NCBI GenBank assembly: GCA_963931865.1
Contig: OZ007509.1
Coordinates: forward strand, 14,468,048-14,532,047
Source of the DNA: Axinella damicornis
Lineage: Eukaryota > Porifera > Demospongiae > Axinellida > Axinellidae
Direction: 5' to 3'
DNA length: 64,000 nt
The position numbers were made by a program, and so were the translations under genes. Every line of letters starts with the position of its first letter. Positions within the stretch are counted from its first letter, which is position 1. Below are positions 49,408 through 60,600 of this stretch, piece by piece. The notes below the pieces were generated by a model. It did not search any database and was not told the origin of the DNA. It saw only the letters and a program-made list of their open reading frames with translations.

Positions 49408-52400
49408 TCACTTCCTTCTAAGAACAATGTGCCTAGTCTTTTCTGTTCCCACTGTGGCATGCTTCAGTCCAAGACCTTCGGCGGTTTCATGAACAAGGAG
49501 ACGGTCATAAGCTGTTAGTGATGGCGGAAGATGGAGTTCATTTTCTGGCGATCCAGAAGCAAAGTGCGTTATACGTTCTATCACATCACCTGTGATTGTT
49601 GCTGTTTGGATGTTGCTAGTAGATAGGCTTGAGGTTGGAGTCGACTCTGCATCAGCACCAAAGGTCAGCTCAATAGTGACACCATCCTGTTTTCTAAACT
49701 CAGAGATTTCACTCCAGAAAGGACGTAATATCTGCTGGAGGGTCTGCCTAGAAGCTTTGGCATTAGGTACAGCAAAGCACAGTTTCCTCTCACTGCGGGC
49801 ATTGCCATCCGGAATGACAGGGAGGCCCAACGAAAGCAACTGGCGGATGTAAGATGGAAGACGTGCTTCAACAATGGTGTGCAGTTTCCAGAGGAGGTTC
49901 TCTTTTGTCCCCAACAAGCTGAGCTCGACTGCGGTGTACCCCATTGGAGGAAAAGGTGGCCTGTCTGTCATTTCTTTATAGCAGGTGTACGAAGGGAAAT
50001 CTTCGAAAGATGCTTCCCTGCTTGCAATCTCAAATACTTTCACCACTTGGGGAATGAATTGATGGGGAACAAATTCTCCAAAGAGCTTCTTCCACTTTGC
50101 TTCAGGCAATTTGGAAGCATGAGTCACAAAATCCTTGAAAAGGGTATCACAAGTGACGTTACTTGGCAAATCTGCTTTACGAACCTTAACAAAGTCAGCT
50201 AGTAATTGGACTATGTGGAAGGTTCGAACACAGTGGTAGGCATTGCCCTTCTGCCGCTGACCAATCAGTAGCTGGACTGCCATCTCAACTACTGCCGCAA
50301 ATTGATGATTGGAAATGGTGTCATGAATGATCTCTTGGACCTGATGGAAGAAAGCTGGCCCCGCAAAAGCAACCTTACTGGGTGAATCACCAGTCTTGAG
50401 AGAACTGGTGAGTTCGGATGGAACTACTTGTTTCTCAGGAGGAGAGCTAAAGAGTTCCTCGTTGCTCAGGATGGCAAATACAATGTCATAGTTGACGGCA
50501 GGAGAATCAGAGAACTCAAGCATCACCTTTAGCCTAGGGCATCGGGAACTGTGGCCTCTGTGAATGTAATTCACCCCACAGTCTTCCAATTGCATCGCCA
50601 GTTGGTCCACACAATCTTTTGCGGTGAAGCTCGGTGGCACAAGAAAGCAAAGGTCAACATCACTCTGCCTGCCAAAAGGAAATGAACCGAATGGATAGGT
50701 GAGGAGTTGTGGGTCTCCACCAAACCCGATAAGCTTGCAGAACTGTGAAGCTAGGAACTCGATGCCAGCCAAAGCAGAATATCTATACGCTGCTGAAGAA
50801 AGCAGACCACAAGATCCAAGATAGGACTCCAGAACCGATACAGAAGGAGCTGCACCTGGTAGGAGGGGCTGAACTTTGGATAGTTTCGGCTGTTGCAAGG
50901 ACACTTTCTTGCCCTGCTTGCTGACACTGGTGGTTGGCTGCATTCGAGTGGCATCAATGATTTCAAACTGCACATTTCTCCTCCCAAGATTCTTTGCTAA
51001 ACGGTGAACTGCTGCCAGGTTTTGAGGAAGATCATCCCAAAATTTCACCAGCAACACGTGGGGAAACTCCTCCAGTAGATTTCTCAGGACACGTACCTTG
51101 AAGTTGGCTGTGGTTTCATCACCCATATTGGGTTTGAGGATTACTCGGTTGGGGTAGATCTGAGCATTTTCCAAGGCAGCAATGACAGCTCTTTCCGTTC
51201 GCTCCACTCTCCCGGTGAGAACGATGGTCAGACTACCAGCCCTGCTGACATGCTGGCGGAATTCTGGAAGAGCGGGTCCTGGATGAATCTTTATGGGTGG
51301 AAGCAGAGATTCAGGCCAGCTGAGCCAGCCTTTGTGGGGCCATGTTTTCCCCGACCATTTCTCATACAGCTCTTTTCCTTCCTTCGGATCTGGTGTGTCA
51401 AACAGTGTACCATCGAAATCAAAAATGAATAGTTGAGTTATTTTCTGTTGACCTGTGCAGATGCTGGAATCTGAAAAATCCAATTTTACAGGCTCTTGTT
51501 CGTCTGACTCGCTGTCAAGTAGCTTTGGCAGTACATGGCGCTGCACATCAGTACTGGATGTGATTACAAATGTCGGCTGATTCGCAATCTCAATCTTATC
51601 TTCTGTTGGTGCATCTGGTGCCAAGTCACGTGGGTTTGTTTGCCTCACCATCACCCCTATGGTACCTTCCAAGAAGATGGGTTGGGACTGATGCACTGGC
51701 TTCAAGGATTGAGTCTTCAACATTGCATTAGTCATCTTTGGTGATATGTAATCTTCAGTGGAGATGGTAACGTGTGGTGTTTCGTTTCCACAGACAACAC
51801 CCTTTGACAGTTCCACAACGGCAGCTTGAATCTTCCCATTGTCAGCACTACCACTAACCTTGACGGTGACTCTTTTCCCAATTCCAGCCGCTAAGATGGA
51901 TCGTGTGTCTGGTTCAAAGCTGAGAGTGATATGACTGGCATAGATCTTGGGATGGGTTGGCATGACGGCTGAAACAAGTTGCCACTGGGATTCACTTGTG
52001 AGAAACACACCCGTATAGATGGCCTTCAACGATGAATACAAAGCCAATGTTTGTTCAGGGACAGCATCTGGCAGGCAGAGAGACATGAGAGAGAAAGGCG
52101 GGTGGACAATTGCTCGCATTCGTGGATAGGACAGTGCAGGAGGAATTAGAATTGCTCTCTCATCTTCTTCCCATCGATCAAGGATTTTTGCCACTGCAGG
52201 TGGGTCGATATTGTGAACATTTCTTGATCTGTACATCTCAGCAATTGCAAGATTTGGGCATGGGACCTCTAAAATCTGGTACTTGATGCCAAGGATTTCA
52301 CAGATGTACATGTAGATTTGGTACTCCCAAAGCTGAGAATTGGTGTTGTCAATTACTACCAGTTCTTTCTCACTGCTGAGAGCATTCACAAACTGACTGA

Positions 52401-54365
52401 GGCAGTAGGAGTGGGCTTTGGGGAGGAGGGCTGGTTTGAATCTGTAACTGTCTCCTTCCATGAAATATTCATCTGCTCCACAGACGGCAACTTTGGAAGG
52501 ACTGTTGAGCTGCTCAGAACAGCAGTGACACAAGAAGGATTTACCGCTGCCTGGTAGGCCTCTGAGTATGACGACAGATATCTGGGAAATGCCCTCAACT
52601 TTCGGTTGGCTACACATCGTTTCTTCACTGCCCAGACGAAGAATCTCTTTGACAGCACTGTCAAATTGGTTCACATCTTGGTGTGACCCTGAATAGAAAT
52701 TCTGTGCCAGCTGCTCACTTTCAGAATCTGTGATGACTCCTTGATTGGCAAACGACCGTAACCGCTTCAACAGAAGTGACTGAAACACTGGCGGGAGGCT
52801 TGTGAGAGAATTGGTGATGGAAGTTACCCTCAGATAGAAGCCATCACTCTGCTTGGGCTCAGTCATGGAGCACAGGTGGAGAGCGTCAACGTGCTGTTTC
52901 CCAATATCCATCCGCTGAAATGGCACATACGAAGCGGGACTGATGACGGTCGTGTGCAATTCGTGCTGTAGTGGTCTGGAGAGCTTCACAATGGTCATAT
53001 GTGGTGTATACTGGTCATGGTTGCCTGGTGTTCTAATCCCAGCCTGTTGAAACTGCTCAAGGAGGTAGGAAACAAATTTCTCCAGAGCTGGATTGGGCAC
53101 GACTTTCGCGTAGATCAATCTCCCCCGGAAATTGTCGACACCCAAAAACCTCAGCCGCAAGCACTGGGGAAGAATGTGAACAAATTGACTTCTGACATTT
53201 TCCAGGACTTGTTTTGCAGCTTCAGTGTGTTGTTCAGTGTCAAGCCTGACCATGCACAGGGTGACATGGAGGGCTGTCAGTGGTGAACAGCCTTCGACTA
53301 GTTGGGGTGTATGACCAGTGATGTGGGTTTGCACTTTCTGAACATTTGATCTCACCTCTTCATTCGTGATGCGAATGCACACAAAATGGTTCGGCCGGCT
53401 CTTGTCAAGAATGGCCGGTGATGCGTTAGTTAAGACATCTTGATCTTCTGCAATGTCAATCGCCATTCTTTCCTCAGCATCTTCTTCATTTCCTGTCGAG
53501 GCTTCCTCGCGAGAAAGGGGTGCAGTTGTTGTATCTTTGGACACAATATCCTGGATTACTTTGCCACCCCTGGACCCAAAGAAGTTGTCCAGCTGGCATC
53601 GCTTGTCCCAGACTATCTCATCACGGTACTTGAAATACTGGATTCGATGCTTAGGAACGGCTAGGACATTTATGCCCACAGAGGCTATGTCTTCCCAGCT
53701 AAAGGCACTGAATGGCTTTTCTATGATTCCCACGAAGCGGTCTAGGTAACCAACAGTAAATTCTTCTGAAGGCAGATCTGGGTCCCAGAGGATTCGTGAA
53801 ATAACATCAGTTGCTTGCCTCATTGGCAATTTCTTACCATTCCCAGCAGCATCGTCATCGTCTCCTTCCCCCCTTTTTGGGTTGACCTTCTTTGCTCTCA
53901 CCTCTTGTTTGACACCTGAACTATCTGTTGGGGCACTGTTTCCTTTTCCCCGCTTACCTTTCAACTGGACAGGCTTGGTTGGCGTGGGAACAGGATTTGT
54001 TGCTAGATTAGCAGCTGCTGTTTCTACGGCATGATCATCTGAAGAAGTTTGGCTATCTGCAGAAGTAGTGGACTGGCTATGTACGTTCTTACACTTATCA
54101 CCAAACTTACACTTGCCTTGCAAGTGGAATTTGCATACAGTAGATTGCTTGCATGCTTCCTTGGACGCTGGTGCAGGTGTAGTGATACGTTGGGGGTTAA
54201 GGCTCAGGGGATGGCCCATAACCCACTCTTTAGCTGCGTCTAGAATCTGGAAGAGCATGGGCGAACCAAGAGCAGATCTTGCGGCATCAAGAATACATTC
54301 TTTAAGGCCCAGTGTCTTGAGATGATCTGGAAGGATGATTTCAGGGATTTCACTCGGGTACACAT
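49408..54365 (-). CDS. Giant multidomain RNA end-processing/repair protein, main 4.96-kb exon
   Basis: One uninterrupted exon with acceptor CCATTCCTCTCAG before 54365 and stop at 49408. Numbering follows the full 1721-residue model including the 5' exons. Order: end of an RWD domain (VYPSEIPEIILPDHL, ending near 115); CCCH finger C147-x7-C155-x5-C161-x3-H165; MJ1316-type RNA-end domain about 248-335; 2H phosphoesterase with HVT 436-438 and HMT 525-527; P-loop kinase GLPGSGKS 672-679 with Asp701, as in polynucleotide kinases; a second 2H pair, HIT 881-883 and HVT 934-936; HAD phosphatase DFDGT 1052-1056, LTGR, WDD near 1181; pol-beta/PAP-type nucleotidyltransferase GS 1296-1297, DVD 1305-1307, third Asp 1363; R3H with Arg1691 and His1695 at the C-terminus. 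The front half resembles human LENG9 (CCCH, MJ1316, 2H); the HAD resembles that of proposed 'Swiss-army-knife' RNA repair proteins. No RNA ligase motif (KxDG) is seen. The inferred job is healing and tailing of damaged or cleaved RNA. Confidence 0.9.
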
Positions 54366-54609
54366 CTGAGAGGAATGGACAAACAAACAAACAGTTTCAA
54401 CAGACAGCATGGATCTCAAATTTAATGTTAAATTTAACAAGAAAGCAAAAAAAACACACAAAAGGATTCAGGGATGTCTTGCCTTTGGGCTGGGGGTAAA
54501 AATTACGGCCTGGGTGGCATGGGGTGTTGATATAGTCTCTGAACTAGATCTTCAATGAATGTTTGGGCAAACACACGGCTGATGTTATTTGACCATGGCA
54601 CTGACATAC

Positions 54610-57600
54610 AAAACCACCCAGGTACGGGGATGGAAAGAATGAGGTACACAAACTTTTTTTCTGTCATGGTGAGCCTCGCTGGTCTCGTTGAGTTACATGC
54701 TTCGCTAGTTGAACCCATTGAAGTTCATGGTATGCCGGTGTCATAAACTTTTGGGGACCCTATGAAAATGGGGACTCTGAGTCCACATCAAGTATCAACG
54801 AAAGTATAAATGGAACAAGCTTAGCAAGTCGCTGTCAGCATAGTATGGTGGCCGATAGGGGAAACCCGAAGCGGGCGCCCGACGCCCGATACCCGATGTA
54901 TGTCGGCCAGTACCCGATGCATGTCGGCCAGTACCCGATGCATGTCGGCCAGTACCCGATGCATGTCGGCCAGTACCCGAACCTTGTCGCCGGTACCCGA
55001 ACCATGTCGGCCAGTACCCGAACCATGTCGGCAGTACCCGAACCATGTCGGGGCCAGTACCCAAACCATGTCGGCAGTACCCAAACCTTGTCGGCTATAC
55101 CCGAACCGTGTCGGCCAGTACCCGACCCTTGTCGGCCAGTACCCGAACCATGTCGGCAGTACCCGAACCATGTCGGCAGTACCCGAACCATGTCGGCCAG
55201 TACCCGACCCTTGGCGGCAGTACCCGACCCTTGTCGGCGGTACCCGAACCATGTCGGTAGCACCCGAACCTTTCGGTCCACGCTAACATGACGTCATTGG
55301 CCGCATGGTCATTATACTAGTAGCCACGTGTTTTATTTAGCAATAGTGCAGCGCAGCCATGGCCAAGAGAAAGCTGATAAAACTCTCTCAAAGTCTTCGC
55401 AGCAAGGCAGATGATATCCTGAAGCTTGCAAATGAGGAGGAGTCTGAGGGTGAGAGCAGCTCGCCATCCCCACCACCCCCACAAAGAAGTTCGCGTCCCA
55501 GGGCAAAGAACCCAGAAGCGACTGCAGCCGCATCATCAAGCAAACATTCACGCGGTACGTTTTTACAATGGTTATGCCATAACTCCGTGCGTGTAACATT
55601 ATATTTGTTTAATTGACCAACAGAATTGTTTCAAAAAGCTGAAAAGCTTAGCAAAGCTCTGAAGAATCCCCCTGTAGTCTCCAGCCAGTGCTCTCCTGCA
55701 GCTGGGCGCAGGCCTAAGGATCGTGGGCGTGGGCACAGGTCTACTAAGGATGACCTTATTACAGTATGGGCATGTTCTTAGTTGGAAAGAGGTGCCATGT
55801 GCATGTACAATTATTATAGGATTATAAAGTGTGGCCAGCTCATCTTTATTATTCATGCATGCAGATCACCGTGTGTGCCATGAGAAGAACGAATGCAGGA
55901 CTGTTTGTCCGCCATTCCACTTACCTTGAGATAGCTGTGGAGCGAGGGGCCAGCTATCAGTCACTGGTTGAAAAAGCCGCCAGTGCAACAAAGCTGCAGC
56001 TGCCAGCTGCAGGAGATGTAGGGGAAACCGTGGTGTTGAAGTTATTCAAGATGAATGGGGCGATCATTTGCAGTGATGACATTCAGGGTACTGGGGGCTT
56101 CAAGAGGCCATGGTCCCTAGGAAACTACTTGCAGCTACTTCTGAAGAAGTCTCCATCACGTGTAAAAATAGGAGTAGGAATGGTGACAGAAAAGGAGCCA
56201 CAATTGGATTCTAGTGACTTATCTGAAGTGAGTGTCAAATGTGCATGCATGTTCATTCATAATTTGAATTGGTTTCTTCTTGCATATTCATTGATTTGAA
56301 TAATTGTTGGTTTCTTGTATATAGACTGATAATCCTGAACAGTAGTGAATCTTACATATACCTTCTCTGAAGCCCATTGATGTAGCTCAATCTGGCCACT
56401 ATGTCTTTGTAACGTCTCCACGAGTAGAAGTACTTCACAAGGAGTGCTATACAACGTGAATACATCCTGGCAGTAGTTAACAGACACAACGCTATAGCCT
56501 TAGCGTTACATCCTTACCGTCCTGTGACGTTGGATCCATAATCGCTTCAGCTAGCTAGCTAGCACATGTAGCAATCTCGAAAACCACATTTAGCTGGCGC
56601 AGTGCGCCAGCCGGCTGACAATTCGGGTACAGGCCGACATGGTTCGGGTACTGCCGACAAGGTTCGGGTACTTGCCGACAAGGTTCGGGTACTGGCCGAC
56701 ATGGTTCGGGTACTGGCCGACACGGTTCGGGTACAGCCGACACGGTTCGGGTACTGGCCGACATGCATCGGGTACTGGCCGACATGCATCGGGTACTGGC
56801 CGACATGCATCGGGTATCGGGCGTCGGGCGCCCGCTTCGGGTTTCCCCTATCGGCCACCATAGCATAGTCAGTCCTCGACATGGAGAGCGATTCCTCAGA
56901 ACAGGAATAGGAACGACTCACTGTACGTAAGGCCTGGGTCGGAATAGGCCAGCCCGCACCAACGCGCGCCACCAATATTGCAGCGCGCGGCGTACTCAGC
57001 GCATGACTGTCATGTGACCGATGAACAAACGAGTGTTGTGTGTTGTCTCGCGGGCCAGACTCTCACACGGGCAGGACAGAGCTCTGACAGTAGGCAGACG
57101 TTCGAGGCAACTCCGAACAGATGGTAAGTCATAGCATGCTATCTTGGGAGCGAAATTAATGCCGTAGCAGGACTATAAACAGTTATCATGTGACATCGTG
57201 TTGAGTGTAGCTAGCTACTAGTCTCGGTACCGAGACTATGTAGCTACGTACTACGTTCAGCAAGCTTTGTGTGTAACCTCGCTCACTGCATGCAAGTCTT
57301 GGCCTGAGATGAATGTAGGAGTGCTGTGTTGGTGTCACACTACAATTATCTCTCCACTTTGCAGCTGTATGCCCAAAGAATTATCAAGTCTCCTGTCACA
57401 CAGCCTTATAACTGTATTATAATCATGCTATTACGATTGTACATTATGTGCATTGCTTGTTGCGATCAATGTAGTGTCTTGTATCGAGTACCATGCAGCT
57501 GCCTGATTTTAAGTGCTCTAGACTCCGCCCACAATAACTATTTTGAGGGTGTGCCCAGCAGTTTTCACGTGACTGTCATTTGATAATGGCCGCATAGAGA

Positions 57601-60600
57601 CAGTGGTAGAGCGTTACCGATTATACGCAAAACTTCCCGAGTAGCTAGTGAGTTTCTGTGTACCCTGAAGGTCTTAGCTTGTGTAGCTCTATTAGTCTAC
57701 CGCGTAGATTTCTCGTTCATGGATGCTGAAGTTCGTTATTGACGGTTGAAGTTCTACCTGGGGTGGCCAACTCACGCCTGGCTGGCTTAGTTAGGTATGT
57801 TCCTGAGCGAGCTAGGCTAATCTACGCGTCCAAAAGATAGAACCAAGTGAGTCTTTCAATATGCCACCTTAAAAGTTAGAGTTCGTGATGTGTACGTTTT
57901 GCGTACCTTGAGCCAAAAACATGGCTGGGTGTGGCTCAACTTGTGGCGTCCTCCTTGCTCACGTGAGCGCTATCCCAGAGAAAAAATATATTTTTCATGA
58001 AGACTAGACATACTTCTACCCACAAAACATGTTTGGTTTTGATACAGTCTAACTTATTGGAGAAATTACTAAAAGAATATAGCATATCACTTTTCACCAG
58101 AAATTGGCCTGACCCAGGCCTTACATACAGTGAGGATTCACTTCCAATGTCATTTAATAATACCTCCGTGACCGACTCTACCCATACCAAGGCGGCCAAG
58201 CAAGCCCTCCGAAAAAGAGCAAAGTTTTTCAGATCTCTTTTATGTCAAGTAGTAAGTCTGCCTCAGTTTAGACTTAGCCATGCACAATATTTAACTGTAT
58301 GGTGAAGCAATCACTTCTTTCTCATCGTTCAACCAACCTATAGAGAGGGATGCTTGGATCGAGAGGCTGGTTATTAATGACTCCCATAGACAAAAACGTG
58401 CTATTTCCAGCTTATAATTATATATGACAGCAGCCACCTTGGGGTCAAAAGGGCACTGGAAATTGTAACTGCCAAATACTACTGGCCTGGGCTAACCCAA
58501 GATGTCAAGGAATATGTAAAAGGCTATAATTATGATGGTGCTATTGTTAATAACTAACTGATTCACTACTTATTGCGGTCAGGTGATGGTTAGCTATTCT
58601 CTTGGTCAAGTCATGCAAAAATGCAATCGCAAGCTGCAGAGAGCATATATGGACTTCTCTGTCCAATTCCAGTTGCTCACCCAAGGTCTGGAATCAAGCA
58701 GGATCATTTGTTACCACTTTCCATGAAAGCATTCTTGCCCCAAAGCCTGTTGATCATTTGGGATTGCCAGTTAGGGACCATACCAGATGTAAATATCATG
58801 ATGGAGATGACAGTGACAGTGATATTAATTTATCTTAGATATACTTTTCGAGGGGAAACCGCACTCCTGGTAGCCGCGTTGCAACTGGTTGGTTGCAACT
58901 CGCTGGACGCGCACGTTAGGTATTGCAGCTCATTCCAATTAACGTACATGTCACGTGAGACCAAAAGTAAGAACACTGCTAACAACTTCGCCAGCATGGT
59001 GAGTTTTGGCATGTAAGCATCAGTAAACAACAACGATCACACCTGTGTGGTCAGAATCTTTGTGGGGCCTTCGTAAGAGCTGTACTGGCAACGAACTTCG
59101 AAGAGAGCGATCGAGCAATGGCGGCTGATGGCACGACAAAAGCGCTTGTATCTCCACCACAAAGGTGAGTTTCAGCACAATTATTACACATTTGTGTCAC
59201 TGCATTATAGCGATCACGACGGTGTAGTCAGAATTTTGTAGGCCATTCCTATGGTAGTCGAAGGTTAATTATTTACATTATTTAGATTACATTACACGGC
59301 ACAATTTTTCCCCTACCAGGAGTGTAACTTTACAGCAAAACAAATATTTCTGCCTTTCTGTACATCATGGGCCAGCACGTGAGTATGTAACATGGTGTCA
59401 TATTGTTCCCCGTTTTGAGGTTCTTGGGCCTACTGGGGAACACCAGGAGGACTTCAAAATCGGAACCAAGCTCAGCACCCTGAAAGCTCACATCTTACGT
59501 TAGTGCAATTGAAGCTGAATCTACAGATGAAAGAATTTACTTTCTTTCGGTTTGGTTTGTGTGTTGGACTCTCATATGAGATAAAACCCGTATAAAATCG
59601 CACATAGTCGTCCCTGCTGCTGATCAGCTCAAGCCTAAAGATATCCCTATGAGAAGCCTCTTTTATAATGCCAGCCTCTAAGGCTTCAATACCGGCAAGC
59701 AAGGCAGCTTTGACAAGAACTTGCATGCCACAAATTGGTGCACGCTCTGAAGCTGGTTGCAAGGAAGACGATACACCTTCTAACATAAGCATCATAACGA
59801 AGTATATAGTCAGTGGTTCACCAACAGATATGTGGAGAGGCCTCTCCGAAGACGTAGAGGGTCCAGGAGAATGGTGTAGCAGAACAACTACCAGGAGTGG
59901 AGGGGGAAGGACTAAGGCCCACTAGTGTCCTCTTCTGGGCTCTCAACAGAGCTGGAAGGTAAAACAGCCTCTTGGAAGGTACTCCAGACAATATTTTAGT
60001 AGTTTCTCTTGCTTTGCTCGCTCAGCTACTTCCCCCTCATACGCCTACGTGAGTAATCTGGTGCCAGACAGCTGCTGCTCCCCGATTGCATCAACTGCTG
60101 CCCCTCATTTGTGTATGCTTCAGCTGCTGGTCCCCGATTGCGTCAGCTTCAACTGCTCCCCAATTGCGTCCGCTTCAGCTGCTGGTCCCCGATTGCGAGT
60201 TGTCTGCCGGTCGGAATGCTGACCCGACGAATAAGAATTACTGATTGTAAATGACATCATGGAAATTGTTTTTCTCCAGGCTTTCAGTGTCACCAGCAAC
60301 TACAGCAAATCTCTGTGCTATGCTGTGTTCCCCCCCCCCCCCCCCCCAAGTGTTTGACGAGCTCAAGGGGAGCAATGAGCAGGTTGACAGAGATCATACA
60401 CGTGGTATCGCCACTGATTGCTACTTACCCACGCACATTTGCATACTGCAGGGACAACTCGAATTTTTCCAGACCCCAGAAAGGGTCTGGTTCCGAGACT
60501 AGTCTATTTCCCAGACCATACCAGGTACTGAGGGTCTGGTTCCAAGACTACGGTGTTGGGTGAATTGAAACCGCCTCTTCCCTTAGGGCTAGGGGTGTAC

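Larger units (their letters stand above)
54845..56861 (+). mobile_element. 2.0-kb foldback transposon with minisatellite arms and an internal spliced gene
   Basis: The termini ATGGTGGCCGATAGGGGAAA and the exact complement at the right end are followed by GAAGCGGGCGCCCGACGCCC in both. The target AGCATAGT is duplicated at 54837-54844 and 56862-56869 (8 bp). Inside each terminus lies a tandem array of about 21-bp units (CAGTACCCGAACCATGTCGG and variants): roughly 20 copies to about 55275 on the left and about 10 inverted copies from about 56620 on the right. Between the arrays is a complete four-exon gene (55359-56345) on the plus strand, antisense to the host RNA repair gene whose intron 1 it occupies. 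No transposase is recognised. The 8-bp duplication fits hAT, P or Zisupton-like elements; the arm structure fits foldback/Galileo-like elements. Confidence 0.88.

Noticed and set aside
49408..54390. Bacterial contamination or a bacterial gene island as explanation for the long intronless frame
   Set aside because: CCCH, RWD and R3H are eukaryotic modules; the exon has a good 3' splice site, and genes with animal introns lie on the same contig on both sides.
54366..54390. Translation start at the in-frame ATG at 54390 (MFVCPFLS)
   Set aside because: These codons overlap the pyrimidine-rich acceptor tract, and starting here would leave only half of the RWD domain.
54835..55291. Several 64-148-codon frames on both strands with GYWPT, QYPNHVG or VPEPCR repeats
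   Set aside because: They are three-frame readings of a 21-bp minisatellite (a multiple of three, so every frame stays open), not genes.
54800..56882. An alternative first exon (MSRTDYADSDLLSLFHLYF) of the RNA repair gene, open across the empty foldback insertion site and phase-compatible with exon 3
   Set aside because: Its donor (C|GTTGAT) is weak. The exon at 60759-60621 plus 54678-54610 gives a proper RWD sequence with stronger donors and an upstream in-frame stop. Kept only as a possibility.
57121..57123. A plus-strand first exon ending ATG|GTAAGT
   Set aside because: A convincing site on its own, but I found no following coding exon, and it lies antisense inside the repair gene's intron; mentioned only in the stretch description.
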